A DNA stretch of 64,000 bases, taken from Pocillopora verrucosa (taxonomy: Eukaryota; Cnidaria; Anthozoa; Scleractinia; Pocilloporidae). The DNA is taken from positions 6,873,849 to 6,937,848 of the forward strand of contig NC_089318.1 of the NCBI RefSeq assembly GCF_036669915.1, written 5' to 3'. Positions 1-11,129 of the stretch are shown in pieces. A program made the translations under genes and the position numbers. Every line of letters starts with the position of its first letter. Position 1 is the stretch's first letter. The notes beneath the pieces are model-generated. The model was not told where the DNA came from, did no database searches, and worked only from the letters and a program-made list of their open reading frames with translations.

Positions 1-1330
1 CCCGTTCTTGTAAACTCTTACATTAATTAATCACTAATCTTTAACACGTAATCTCCAGTAAATGCTGAGATTTCAGTCCTTCGGTAGGAGTTGATAACTA
101 GGTTTGATGACGTACTTTATCAGTCGCTAGCCAGGATTTAGGCGTACCCTCTTTCTTATCCTTTTCTCCTGAGGGAGGTGGGGGGGTGGAGGCTACGGCT
201 GCCCGTAGGCTGATCAGCCGCTTGCGCAAAAATTTATTTTGACACCTACTTTTGTCTTTTAACGCTTAGCGTGTTAACCAAAGCTTTAGTAAGCCAGGTA
301 ATTTTTCCAACACGACGTCGTCGTCTAGCGCCATACTGTTGCAAACTTTCCGCTTCGGAGTCGGGTACAATTTCCAATTAAATATGGAGTAAATTCAAAA
401 TACTGTTAGGAAACTGTAAAATGACGAACGACAGATGTATTTACCGAAAAACAATTGACTATATGTCCAGGATGGCTCTTGAGAAAGACGATTTTAGGAG
501 GTTTTCAGCAATCTAGCCATTTCGTGTTACAGGAAATAGGTCGAGGCGCGCGTTGCACCAACGATGAAAATGGGCTTTTAAAGAGAGAACCGCGCTCAGA
601 CTTTTAAGATCACCTTGATTACGACTGAGGTGAAAAATTATAAAGAACAATAAAAACTGGTCTGAGTTAAATTTCCACCAACACAGTTCAGAAAATTGAA
701 AGTAAAACGACCGCGATCTGACTTACATACTAACACAAGCTATGTAACGGAATATAGTCCTATTATCTGTTAAAGGACATTTTCCCTCTAGGCTCCCTCA
801 CTTCAATAACTACGTAGTAGTTTTATCGCGCTCAGCGAAGATCGATCCATGTAAAGGCTAATCTCAGTTTCACGTTCTACGCATCAGAGCGTACACGAAA
901 CGACACTGCTAAAATATAAATATCAAATGAACCAGTTCCTACTAACAAAGAAAGCATATTCTATCGGTTTATATTACCACTTGGAGAGAAAGGGAAAAAG
1001 GAAACATTTGTAAATCACTCGCTTCCGGCTCGTGATTTACAATCTTCTACGCGTATATATAGTTTGGTCCATTTATTGTCTTTGAGTTTACCGGTGCAGT
1101 GCAATATATATGTATATCGGTTTTCTCACGATGTGACCTCAGTGATCGCAGTGAAACTGATGTATAATAGTTTTCTTTCCATCTGACCTCTTTCTATTTT
1201 CTAATCAGTTCGGGCGGTCGATTGATGTCTTGTTTTTTAGACAATGATCACGCGAATCTTTTAATTGTCATGACGCAGTGCCATATAGAACTAAAACAAT
1301 TGCATCTAAGGTTCATAGAGTAGATCACTT
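1..1330. other. Spacer upstream of TM-A copy 1; no gene seen
   Basis: No coding region is supported here. The first ~130 bases resemble the spacer that elsewhere separates a zinc-finger gene from a TM-A gene (compare about 11400-11520: AATGCTGAGATTT, then a T-rich GTTGATAACT/GTTGTTTATT stretch, then GATGACTT). The window therefore probably opens inside a divergent zinc-finger/TM-A spacer whose zinc-finger partner lies to the left. The stretch from about 790 to 1120 is repeated upstream of TM-A copy 4 (about 18930-19500). Confidence 0.45.
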
Positions 1331-1412
1331 CTACTTGGTTCCTTTCACGGGCAGAAGCTCCATCTACTGCTTTGGATAGACGACTTCAATCAGAGATTTA
1401 CAGTTTAGTACT

Positions 1413-1766
1413 ATGTCAGTAATTGAGATCGTGGGCCTCGCCTGTCTTTTTATTTTGTTCTTAACAATGTTTTTCGTCGTCAAGAACCACTTTGTCTTGA
1501 TGCAGTTGGGGCGGCAACGAGCGGAAGGTGCCATGATGGATGTACAAGACAAAGCGAGCCCGACAGCTAATACGCGTCTACAACCTAGAGTGGGTGAGAT
1601 GGCTCCCATAGGGATGCATGCTATACCGCATCAGAGAGGAGTTTTGGAGACAGAAGAAAACTACATCGGGACAGCGATCGGTATACGGCGTATGGCTGTG
1701 GAGCCAAGTACATTTTTCCATCAAAGAATGGCAAATCGCCCACTTCCTCGTGAAAATGATGAATAA
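1413..1766 (+). CDS. TM-A copy 1: small single-pass membrane protein (117 aa), unknown family
   Basis: I do not recognise this family. A short acidic N-terminus (MSVIEIV) is followed by one hydrophobic span at residues ~6-23 containing a Cys, then a basic edge (VVKNH) and an ~90-residue polar tail ending RPLPRENDE. Positive charge after the span suggests N-outside, C-cytosolic topology without signal cleavage (inference). The ATG is the one conserved in all six copies. A conserved leader (about 1340-1412) is shared with the copies at 7892, 19815 and 36744. After the stop codon there is a splice donor (GTGAGA at 1781) and a matching acceptor (CCCAACAG ending 2022), so a 3' UTR intron of ~242 nt is likely. 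A Harbinger fragment and a short zinc-finger pseudogene follow on the opposite strand. The frame is intact. Confidence 0.65.
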   Translation: MSVIEIVGLACLFILFLTMFFVVKNHFVLMQLGRQRAEGAMMDVQDKASPTANTRLQPRVGEMAPIGMHAIPHQRGVLETEENYIGTAIGIRRMAVEPSTFFHQRMANRPLPRENDE

Positions 1767-2319
1767 CTCATTTCAAAAAGGTGAGAGAAATTACTCAATC
1801 TGTCCCACACTTCTTTTTTCCAATTTCCTGTGCTGCTCTTTCAAGCTACTCCTATGGCCAGTTTTTTAGATGTTGAAATACTCATTTCATCGCTCGATAA
1901 GTTATTTACATTTTCAATCACTGCTTTGAATATACACAATCGAAAGCAAGCAGAAATAAACAACACACAATAACACAGAGAGATCATGCAATCATTTTAA
2001 TTGCACATTTTTATCCCAACAGCTCTTTTTTAGAGGTGACCTTTTTACATCAAGATTCGTTTTTAACATTGTTCATGTCAGAGAGGGTAAAGGAATTTAC
2101 TGACATCAGCAAACAAAAGATCTGAGTGCACGTGACTGCTCTCATTGTTATCCAATTATGTCAAATAGGGTCTATAGAACATCTCAGCTTGTATTCTTTG
2201 AGTTTTCAATATATTTCCATGATCATTAAATTGTTGTAGATACCTGTAATGTATCCATTAAACTTTATTTCACGAAAATGCCGGTCTTATTCATTGTTTC
2301 ATAAATTATAACTAGTAGG

Positions 2320-2570
2320 AGTAAGTTAAGTTGTCGATATCGCTGTTTTCGGTTTATTTAGATCTCTATAATGTGTTATAATTATTGCGGGCTGTTTGAT
2401 CTTAATGTGACTCCCGTCTAGTGCCTCAAGACATTGTGGAATAACATGAGCTTTTTCAGATTGAGCCACCAGTTCCTTCGTTTCATTCTCTGTGAAGGGA
2501 AGTTTTATGCTCACTGGGCCCAGATGTCAAGTTATTGCAGTGCATACCTCTCCGACAATTTTTAGAGACA
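2320..2570 (-). pseudogene. PIF/Harbinger transposase fragment 1
   Basis: The reverse frame reads an IKLPFTENETKELV-like stretch, then IPQCLEALDGSHIKIKQPA and an HYRDLNKPKTA-like stretch. This is the classic pattern around the first catalytic Asp (IDGTHI) of HARBI1/DDE_Tnp_4 transposases. Only ~70 codons remain, with no terminal inverted repeats, so it is a dead fragment. Four paralogous fragments lie at 10470, 20735, 23090 and 29289, always between a TM gene and zinc-finger remnants. It has therefore been copied along with the cluster rather than transposing independently. Confidence 0.6.
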
Positions 2571-2701
2571 ACTTGCCAACTCGCTCGTCCCGGCGTGGAA
2601 AAATTGCTTCGCTAGCTGGTCGCTCAAAAGGATCACCGGCAGAGTCATTAGTGTTACTATCATTTCAAGTTCAATAGTTGGACTGTACCCTCGCTGAGCT
2701 T

Positions 2702-3009
2702 CTATTTCCTAACTCCATGAACTGATAACGAATCGCCTGTGCCGCTGAATTCATTAAACGCAAATTCTTGTGCTTGAAATGAAGTATCTTTCAACTCGCT
2801 TCGTTTGGCATTTTCTCTCCCCTTTCGGCATTGAAGTCGATCTATTAGCTTGTCTGACGGACACAGTTCCTCGTATATTTCACATGGTAAAGCTATAACA
2901 ATGTTTTCGCTTTCGTGCGCCAATTTTTTCCGCTTTCGTCGGCGCTAGTGGCCGCCTGATCGCTTGACCTCCCGTCTGTTTTGACGAAAGCTTTTCGCCC
3001 GTTATCCAT
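2702..3009 (-). pseudogene. Short (one-finger) TRAFD1-like zinc-finger pseudogene, copy T0
   Basis: The reverse strand starts at ATG 3009 with a MDNGRKAF leader rich in Ser, Asp and Lys. It is followed by one C2HC finger of the form LPCEIYEELCPSDKLIDR, closely related to the last finger of the intact 325-residue proteins at 46265 and 49378. A one-base difference in an A run (GGAAAAAATTGG here, one A more in the copy at 11125) puts leader and finger in different frames. The finger's second Cys is Tyr and its His is lost. This is the 'short' zinc-finger subtype; all three such copies in the window (2702, 10870, 23630) are damaged. Related full-length proteins have seven fingers. Confidence 0.55.
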
Positions 3010-3059
3010 TCTTGTTTCTGAGACTTGATAATTTTACAACGCAGATCTCGTTGTTGTAA

Positions 3060-4190
3060 TTGTGGAAATGTCCGAGCGCTATAACTGATCTATTAACGAT
3101 TAAACTTCTTCCGCTTTTCTTTGTCAGTCATGTCAGGTCTTCTAATGTTAATATATTAGACGGATTTCTTTTTCAAATATACACTAGGCTTGGATTTCTT
3201 TGTGAAGTAGTAAACCGGTTAAATCTTCTCTTATCTCTAAACCCCATCTAAAGCAAATGCTTAGATTTTCCTTCAATAGAAGTTGTTTATTTTTTAGATC
3301 ATTGGATGACTTCGTCAGTCGTCTGCGTAAAAGTCAGATTTGGCACCCGCTTTGACCTCTTCGCTTTTTCATGCTTCCGACTGCTTTACTCACGCTTTGT
3401 ACGTTAACCAAAACGGCCCGCACCCAAAGATATACTGATTACGGAAAACAACACATCGTATTTCGGGTTAAAATCAGCGTAGTTGACCGTACTCCAAGTC
3501 CTAGTCCAACTAAACACTTTAAAAACGAAATCTAAGGTAACAAATAGGTATGCTGGCATCAAAGTCATAAAACCTTTGGGAAAACAGATTACATTCATCG
3601 CGCGAAAATGCAGAACACATGAGTAACAATCGCGCCCAGAACTGATCAGTAGAAATTCTAACGCCGATTACTGGGGCTCGATGAAATTCGACCGATGCTT
3701 CGCCTTCTTAGGGTCTTATACGCTTCAGAGCGCACACAAACTATTATCAGTTAATAGCTTATCAGCTTCGCAAGCAGGCTACCACTAACTATACAGGTTA
3801 ACACATTATACTGATGTACAGTTTTGACATAGTACGTTTCAATAACCCTTGCACCTCTATCATGCTACTAGTTGTGCGTCGCAAAATTACTAATTTGTTT
3901 CTCCCGAAGATGTGTTCATCATTCCTTTTTGAGTGTTTACATAATTTTTGCTTGTTTGGTAAACTAATTTGAGTTCAATTACACGCTTGTCGTAGCTTAT
4001 ATGATAAATAATTGACAAGTTTAGCGTGGTTTTTGTTCATTTTGACGATTTTGCTAAATTAGACAAAGGTTGTCGGCAATGTTTGAAAATTTGAAAATTT
4101 GTACCATTCTGCCAAGAACCGTTGGGTTGATCATTCTTATTAAAACTCTTCTCTTCGATCAGTTTGCCACCCACAATTGATTGGGCCTTT
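3060..4190. other. Spacer between zinc-finger T0 and TM-B copy 1
   Basis: No supported gene. The left part repeats the T-A spacer seen near 11150-11530 and 23900-24540 (text such as TTTCTTTGTCAGTCAT and the GGATGACTTCGTCAG block). The right part (about 4120-4340) is the TM-B leader region. The small open frames here are not conserved between copies. Confidence 0.4.
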
Positions 4191-4193
4191 GCC

Positions 4194-4199
4194 TATAAA
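4194..4199 (+). promoter_or_regulatory. TATA-box candidate of TM-B copy 1
   Basis: TATAAA sits in the conserved context CCTATAAACACAAACCC about 150 bp before the TM-B start. The same box and spacing (142-150 bp) occur upstream of the TM-B copies at 32177, 34954 and 44756. Conservation across copies supports a core promoter, though recent duplication alone could explain it. Confidence 0.45.
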
Positions 4200-4343
4200 C
4201 ACAAACCCTCGTGTATCTGGAGGAGCAAGATTTAATGAATTAGTAAGAAGTTTTATTTTTCATTCAAAAAACATTTAATTTCCTTGCTTAGTGGGGTCTA
4301 CTTTAGAGGCTTGTATCAACTTTACCGCTGGAACTGAACCGTC

Positions 4344-4532
4344 ATGGATATTGAGCCATTTAACGCTGCTTGCTTTATCTTGATGGTTGTGGTAAAGTGC
4401 TGTAATATAAAACTCCTCCACATGGTAAGAAACATGCAGTCATCAAGAAATCAAGGAGCTGTGACGGAACCCACAAGAACCATTCATGATCAGAGTGTTA
4501 GGAACAGCCGGGAAACCCACTGCTCAAAATAA
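4344..4532 (+). pseudogene. TM-B copy 1, truncated
   Basis: The first ~50 codons match the TM-B family: a MDIEPFNAACF start, one hydrophobic span, then LLHMVRNMQ. A two-base loss near codon 51 relative to the intact copies (compare 32327-32340) shifts the frame. Sequence that normally lies several hundred bases downstream (AAAATAACTGAGCTAGCGACC) is joined directly to it, so the 3' half including the DERFS end is deleted. It still reads 62 codons but lacks the conserved tail, and is probably non-functional. Confidence 0.6.
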
Positions 4533-5119
4533 CTGAGCTAGCGACCTATTGTTTGTGGCAAACCACGGAATAGACCATATTGCTACCGTTTTACCGGCTT
4601 TATAGACTCTTCTCGTGTTCTCCAAACATCCCGCGTGAGTTATAACGCTGATTAGTTGATGGATAGTGCTGTTTATTGCGTAAGATGTTGTAGAGTTGTT
4701 TTAATGCCAAAGTATTCAATTTGTATCAACTAAGCACCTGGAGGTAAAAAATAAACCTATTATTCGAAAAAATGTTAATTATGTCAGCTGGGTTTATTTC
4801 TTTAACGCCTCTTACAGTAACTAGACACAGAAGTGATGACCGCGTTTATTCAAATACCACCAAGCAATAGCACTCAATTTCATATTTAAGAACTCCCGAA
4901 ACCCACCTGAAACAAATATTCGGTTTTAAAAGGGAAGTAGAATAGCTAGCTGTATTTAAATTTTTCGAGGTTCAATTTTGTCTGGACTAACCCTTTCAAA
5001 ACCACGGTAAGAAAAAAAATTATACCTGCACTCGAACTTAAGATACACAAACACGAGTTAAATTTGCATATTTCAGCTGTTGCATAATCAGTTTTGTTAG
5101 TCAAGTTCGCGACCAAATA

Positions 5120-5575
5120 TTCGTAATCATTTCAAATGGCCATCGTCATAAGGGGTTCCTTCCACTGTAAAATTCGCAAAAGGGAAGGGGTCATCTTCTG
5201 TACAAAGGTTCTTCGTTTTCGGAGGCTGAACCAGAACCCTGAACGCCTTCTCTCTCTTGAATACATTGTTCTTGGTGTTCCATTAATTTATCAGATGGAC
5301 ACAGTTCACCACAGATTTCACGACGCAGAGCAACAGTGCTGTTGTCTTCACTTTCGGTTTCGATATTGTCATGCGAGTCCGAGCTTGTGAGGCGTTCGCA
5401 CCATTTCACGAAACACATCATCGATATCTGCCACAACAAGAGAGATTTAAAAATCTTCTGTTTCTTGAAGACGCTGGCATTCACGTTGATGAACATCAAG
5501 TTCATCAAGCCATAACTGATCATTTAGCGATTAGACTTCTGATCCGCTTTTCATTGTCAGTCATTCCAAGTCTTC
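5120..5575 (-). pseudogene. TRAFD1-like zinc-finger pseudogene, copy T1
   Basis: The reverse strand matches the C-terminal half of the intact 325-residue proteins: an IETESEDNS acidic stretch, a last finger of form REICGELCPSDKLMEHQEQC in which the first finger Cys is replaced by Arg, then QGSGSASENEEP and the C-terminal FTVEG-like segment. An internal deletion removes the region around 5190-5200, and the five N-terminal fingers are missing. The right end runs into the 5' flank of the short subtype (about 5490-5640), so this locus looks like a recombinant between long and short subtypes. Confidence 0.6.
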
Positions 5576-5983
5576 TAATGTTAAAATATTAGTTATATTC
5601 CTTTTTCAAATACACACGAGGTGTGGATTGCTTTGTGAAATGATATGTATTGTTCTTCTTGTAAATCAATTAAATTTCTTTCTTATCTCTAAACCCCATC
5701 AGATCAACACACGTTTTACCTAAATGAAAGGTAATAAAAATCTGTAAAAAAGCCTTTTGTAATAAAAGAATTCCTTCGTATAGTTAAGATACTCGTGCGC
5801 TTTCATGATTAATCATCCTACGTCAAATTTGTTTGCGTTCCAATGCATTAATAGGTCTGAGTTTGTAGGTCACGCAATTTATTGCGAGGTATTCGACATA
5901 AGGGAACTTTCTTCTAGCATCTCCACCGCTTGCTTTCGCTTGGTTACCATCATTTTCTTCGAAAACCCACATAATCACAACTT

Positions 5984-6244
5984 ATGAAGGATAGAGCAGT
6001 CATGTCGATGATTTTTCTGCACTTTTTTCGTGTCGCTAGCTCAACGAAGACGCTACCGAAACTGCCTGAAGTTGAAAATCAAAGTGATGTTGTCAACGTT
6101 ACTGTTCGTCTCTTCGATAACCAGGCAGGCCCCCTTTATTTAGAGACTTACGCGACGTCAGAGTCTTCGTCTGATAAAATTCCCCAAAAGTTATGCGACA
6201 AAATACAGAAAGATTACCGCATGCATAACGTCGTACTGTTCTAA
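5984..6244 (+). CDS. Unrecognised small open frame (86 aa)
   Basis: An ATG-initiated frame of 86 codons with fairly balanced composition (LPKLPEVENQSD, then FDNQAGPLYLETYATSES). I recognise no domain. It has no copy elsewhere in the window, no obvious splice structure and no visible promoter, and it sits just before a minisatellite. It may be a chance frame or a fragment of an inserted sequence. Confidence 0.2.
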   Translation: MKDRAVMSMIFLHFFRVASSTKTLPKLPEVENQSDVVNVTVRLFDNQAGPLYLETYATSESSSDKIPQKLCDKIQKDYRMHNVVLF

Positions 6245-6340
6245 AACGGTCTCAGTTTCAGAGGTGAACTTTTCTTGTAACCATTGTTTTCTTTAAGATC
6301 AACTAACAGTATGCACAATGAAGTTAAACGGGTTGATGCA

Positions 6341-7198
6341 CAAATCGTAGCCAAATTCCCTGAAGTGAAATAGTCACCGCTTGATTGACACTTGAGGCAA
6401 TGCTCAGTCACTACGTAAGATCAGTGGACCACGCAACATTAAGAAAAGTGTATGACAACAGCGCAAATTGTAGCCAAATTCCCTGAAGTAAAATAGTCAC
6501 CGCTTGATTGACACTTGAGGCAATGCTCAGTCACTACGTAAGATCAGTGGACCACGCAACATTAAGAAAAGTGTATGACAACAGCGCAAATTGTAGCCAA
6601 ATTCCCTGAAGTAAAATAGTCACCGCTTGATTGACACTTGAGGCAATGCTCAGTCACTACGTAAGATCAGTGGACCACGCAACATTAAGAAAAGTGTATG
6701 ACAACAGCGCAAATCGTAGCCAAATTCCCTGAAGTGAAATAGTCACCGCTTGATTGACACTTGAGGCAATGCTCAGTCACTACGTAAGATTAGTGGACCA
6801 CGCAACATTAAGAAAAGTGTATGACAACAGCGCAAATCGTAGCCAAATTCCCTGAAGTAAAATAGTCACCGCTTGATTGACACTTGAGGCAATGCTCAGT
6901 CACTACGTAAGATCAGTGGACCACGCAACATTAAGAAAAGTGTATGACAACAGCGCAAATCGTAGCCAAATTCCCTGAAGTAAAATAGTCACTTCTTGAT
7001 TGACACTTGAGGCAATGCTCAGTCAATACGTAAGATCAGTGGACCACGCAACATTAAGAATAGTGTATGACAACAGCGCAAATCGTAGCCAAATTCCCTG
7101 AAGTAAAATAGTCACTTCTTGATTGACACTTGAGGCAATGCTCAGTCAATACGTAAGATCAGTGGACCACGCAACATTAAGAATAGTGTATGACAACA
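6341..7198 (+). repeat. 123-bp tandem minisatellite, seven copies
   Basis: Seven head-to-tail units start at 6341, 6464, 6587, 6710, 6833, 6956 and 7079, giving a constant 123-bp period. Each contains GTAGCCAAATTCCCTGAAGT, then TTGATTGACACTTGAGG and GTGGACCACGCAACATTAAG. Units differ by a few substitutions; the last two share TCACTTCTTG and TCAATACG variants, which shows local duplication order. It lies in the spacer upstream of TM-A copy 2. Confidence 0.95.
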
Positions 7199-7891
7199 TT
7201 TCAACAAAGCTTATCAAACAATGCTCAACCCAATTGTCTCTTTAAATAAGTTTACGAAAAGCGGAAAGTTAGATGTATCACAGTAATCAAACCGAGAAAA
7301 TTCGCGTGGAAGTGTGTTTCTATTCAGCAAAAGTAAGTTCTATCGTTTGGCATTTTAAACAAATCTTACCCTTTTTTTCATCAGATAATTCTAGATAGCT
7401 ACCGCGTTCCTATGCGTGACGGCATTATCCTGAGTATAAAACGACGCTATTGTGGGACCACGACAACAAACTTTGATTTTTTTGATTGAATGAGTGCACT
7501 GGTTTGATAGAAAACTAGAAACTACCTAGCAACAAGTCTTTCATAGTTTTAGCTTTAATGAGCAAGCTCTTTAGTTACCGATAACGATCCTTCGGAATGC
7601 GCAATTTTTATATACGGAATATTAATATTGATTTTCTCTCGATGTGACCTCTTTCTATTTCCTAACCAATGAAGGGGATCGATTTATGTTTTGATTGACT
7701 TACTTTATGAGATAATGATCACGTAGAACTTTAAATCCTCTCCGGATCCAGGCATTGTCACATACAATGGAAACAGAACGTCCGAGTTTCTTTGTGTAGA
7801 CCACTTTACGTGGTTCCTTTTACGGGCAGAAGCTCCATTTATCGCTTTGGACAAACGATTTCAGTCAGAGATTAACAGTTTCATAAGTACA

Positions 7892-8389
7892 ATGTCAGTT
7901 ATTGAGATCGTGAGCCTCGCCTGTCTCTTTATTTTGTTCTTAATAATGTTCTTCATCGTCAAGAACCACTTAGTCTTGATGCATTTGTGGCGGCAACGAG
8001 CGGTACAGAACGGTGCCATGATGGATGTTCAAGACAGAGAGAACCCGGCACTTGATACGCCTCTACAGCCTAGAGCGGATGAGATGTCCCCCATAGGGAT
8101 GCATGTTATACCGCATCAGAGAGGTGTTCTGGAGTCAGGGGGAAACTACATCGGGACAGCGATCGGTATACAGCGTATGGCTATGGAGCCAAGTACATTT
8201 TTCTATCAAAGAATTGCAAATCGCCCACTTCCTCGAGAAAACGATGAAGAACTCATTTCAAAAAAGGTAAGAGAAATTACTCATTCAGTTTTACACTCCT
8301 TTTCTCCGATTTCCCTCGCTGCTCTTTCAAGCTACTCCTATAGCCAGTTTTTCAGATGTAAAAAAATGACTTATTTTATCGCTCGATAA
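7892..8389 (+). CDS. TM-A copy 2, with loss of the usual stop codon
   Basis: The first 120 codons match the family: MSVIEIVSLACLF start, one membrane span at residues ~6-23, and a tail through HQRGVLESGGNYIG to RPLPRENDE. The family stop TAA has become GAA, so the frame continues ELISKK and reaches a consensus donor (AAG|GTAAGA, exon end 8266) exactly on a codon boundary. Unspliced, translation runs to 8389. If spliced to the conserved acceptor (AG at 8510-8511), the frame stays open for a further 72 codons to TAA at 8728-8730, giving ~197 residues. An in-frame upstream TTG at 7847 is not used as start here because all paralogues share the ATG at 7892. Confidence 0.6.
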   Translation: MSVIEIVSLACLFILFLIMFFIVKNHLVLMHLWRQRAVQNGAMMDVQDRENPALDTPLQPRADEMSPIGMHVIPHQRGVLESGGNYIGTAIGIQRMAMEPSTFFYQRIANRPLPRENDEELISKKVREITHSVLHSFSPISLAALSSYSYSQFFRCKKMTYFIAR

Positions 8390-8739
8390 AATGTTTACAT
8401 TTTCAATCACTGCTTTTAATTTACGCAATCTAAAGCAAGCAAAAATAAACAGGACACAAAAAGGTAGAGAGATCATACAATCATTTTAATTGCACATTTT
8501 CATCCCAAAAGGTCTTTTCCAGAGCTGACCCTTTTACATCATGTATCCGTTGCTTTTTTAACATTCATCATTTGAGAGAGAAAAAAATTGAAGACATTAG
8601 GAAAATACTATATAAAAATAGATTTGAGTACGCTCGGCGCGCCTTGTTATTTGTTCATGTCAATCAGGCTCTCACGGTCTTTCAAGGGCATCTCAGTTTG
8701 TATTCTTTGAGTTTCAATATAGTTCCATAATCATGAAAT

Positions 8740-10465
8740 TGTTTTAGATATCTGTAATGTATCTATTAAACTTTCTTTCACGAAAATGCTGGTCTTATTG
8801 ATTGTTTCAGAAATTATAATTATTGGGAATAAGTTAAGGTATCGATTAGGTACGTTGACGACTTATAGTGATTACTGATAAGTTTCGCCGGAAATAAATT
8901 TTCTGATTAAATAGCAGCAGACGAGTGCATGCTTCTAAACAAAACAAAGGGTATGCTCCATGACCGCCTACAAAATTAAGTGACAAGGTCACAAACCTTT
9001 CAGTTATTTTAAGTGCCTTGAATCCGTACGTCACTTTTCTATTTTATGTCGCTCTCTGGCCCGGTATTTTTGTAGTTTCTATTTTGATCTTATTTTTAAA
9101 ATAAAATTCATTCTTGCTCGAGTCGCTGAGACCTGATACAATCAAATAGTTTTGCGAACATTCCAAGTTAAATCAGTCATCCGCAGTTCATTTGGAAGCC
9201 TTGCTTTAAACAAAAAAATTCCTTAAGCTCAGAAGACCGTAACAACTGACGAAAATATCGAGGAAAGATGCTTACAATGCATAGAGCTGTAACCAGATGT
9301 GTGAGGTAAAGTGAGGAAATTGTACAATGCCTTAAATGTGTTCAAGTGATAACACCTTTTATCATTCAATTGCACTGGGAACAAATAACGCGCGAATCGA
9401 GCACAGTATTTGGACAGTTGGTTATTTTGTACTGTAAAAAAACCTGTTTAACCGGTCGGCCACACGTACTGCACCTCTCTACCTGCTTCGCTTTTCCCGC
9501 CTTGTAAGAGATTCGGATGAAATATAGTAATTACTCGGGCTCTCCAAAGGGAACGACCGAGTTGAAATTCTGGCTTCGTTTTTTTTTTCCGTTCGGTCGC
9601 AAATCGCAGTCAAGTCCTCATCATGCATGCACAACCTTTTGACTCTGACGCATGCGCGACGTTTTGAGTAATGAGCACATGGCATGGTGTAATGGTGGAC
9701 GATGAGAAACTATCGCGGTGCAAAATCAGCACAGACACTGTGTATAATAGCTCAAAACGCATACAAAATATGCACACATCGTTCGCGGTAGACCCACACT
9801 AAAGGATGTCGAGCGTTTTCGGAACGGGTCGGTCCGCGAACCTCATGAGAGATCTCTTTATGAGCGAACATTTATGATAAACCTTACAGCCAGAAACATG
9901 CTATATCAACTGAGCTATCTAATGTTAGTCGAGAGAAGCATTGACGCAAATCTCATCGTGTATGTAGACCTGATCGTGAACCAAGTAGAACACCAATACG
10001 AAGTGTCAGAGAGGAGAAAGAAATTTAGTGACAGTAGCAAATACAAGATTTGAGTGCGCGTGGCCGCTCACATTGTTATCCATTCACGTCAATTCAATGC
10101 AATTTGTCTCACGGACATCTCAGCTTGAATTCTTTGAGTTTTCAATATATTTCCATAATCGTTAGATTTTTTTTAGATATCTGTGATGTATCCATTAAAC
10201 TTTCACGAAAATGCTGGTCTTATTCATTGTGTCAAAAATTCCAATTAGTTGAGGTATCGATATAGTACGTTGGCAACGTTCCGTAACAACTACCAAGTTC
10301 GGCCGGAAGTGAAATTCCTGATTAAAAGCAGTAGACGGGTTGTTTTGGCTACGCTATGCTTCCAGAACAAAGGATATTCTTTGGGTTACCCCATCCCACA
10401 AAATCACAAGTGACAGGAGTAGAAGCCTTTCAGTCATTTAAAGTGTATTCAGTTGATTGATAAGG
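8740..10465. other. Spacer with duplicated cluster debris; no gene supported
   Basis: About 8700-8830 and 10030-10260 repeat the TM-A downstream block (CATCTCAGTTTGTATTC, then the ATATTTCCATAATCAT stretch and the AATGTATCCATTAAAC stretch). The second occurrence has no complete TM-A gene directly before it, indicating a deleted copy or partial duplication. A GGAGAAAGAAAT segment marks that partial copy near 10013. I see no coding sequence. Confidence 0.4.
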
Positions 10466-10469
10466 ATTA

Positions 10470-10790
10470 ATACTGCGTGGACATTTAAATTATAACGCGG
10501 TCTTCGAATTCGGTTTATATAGATCTCTATAGTCTGTTATATTTATTGCGTGTTGTTTGATCTCCCATCCTTTTGCCTCAAGACATTGTGGAATAACATG
10601 AGCTTTTTCAAATTGTGCCACCATTTTTTTCATTTTATTCTCTGTGAAAGGAAGTTTTATGTTCACTGGGCCCAGATGCCAAATTATTGCAGTGCATACC
10701 ACCCTGACAATTTTAGAGACAACTTGCTAACTCGCTCTTCGCGGCGTGGAAAAATTGCTAGCTGACCGCTCAAAAAGATCATCGGCAGAG
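10470..10790 (-). pseudogene. PIF/Harbinger transposase fragment 2
   Basis: The reverse frame gives VSKIVRVVCTAIIWHLGP, an IKLPFTENKMKKMVAQFEKA stretch, IPQCLEA and an NITDYRDLYKP stretch, the order seen in HARBI1-like transposases before and around the first catalytic Asp. A two-codon loss removes the Asp itself (the IDGTH segment is reduced to KGWE), so it is catalytically dead. It is paralogous to the fragment at 2320 and directly precedes a short zinc-finger pseudogene, as at 2702 and 23630. Confidence 0.65.
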
Positions 10791-10869
10791 TAATTGGTGT
10801 TACTATCATTTCAAATTTTACAGTTGGACTGTATCCTCGCTGAACTTCTATTTACCTAACTCCATGAAA

Positions 10870-11125
10870 CTGCAAACTCTTGTGCTTCAAATGAAGTATC
10901 GTTCAACTCGCTTCGTTTCGCATTTTCTCTCTCCTTTCGGCATTGAAGTTCATGATCTGTTAGCTTGTCCGACGGACACAGTTCCTCACATGTTTAACAT
11001 GGTAAAGCTACAATGATGTTTTCGCTTTCGTGCGCCAATTTTTTTCCGCTATCGTCGGCGCTTGAGGCCGTCTGATCGCTTGACCTCCCGTCTGTTTTGA
11101 CGAAACCTTTTCGCTCGTTATCCAT
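10870..11125 (-). pseudogene. Short TRAFD1-like zinc-finger pseudogene, copy T2
   Basis: Reverse ATG at 11125 opens MDNERKGFVKTDGRSS, then a SGKKLAHESENI segment, then the start of a C2HC finger (VALPC). A nonsense TAA falls directly after that first finger Cys where the paralogue at 23875 has TGT GAA ACA. The downstream sequence still encodes the EELCPSDKL half-finger and a Lys/Glu-rich segment, so inactivation is by point mutation. Its 5' end faces TM-A copy 3 (start 12323) across ~1.2 kb, the divergent arrangement typical of this cluster. Confidence 0.6.
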
Positions 11126-11129
11126 TCTT

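Noticed and set aside
1364..1609. Reverse 81-codon frame antisense to TM-A copy 1 (and its paralogue at 19766-20017)
   Set aside because: It mirrors the conserved TM-A coding strand and is closed in other copies; a shadow frame.
6341..7198. CRISPR-like array
   Set aside because: Units are contiguous 123-bp tandem copies without unique spacers, and the genome is eukaryotic.
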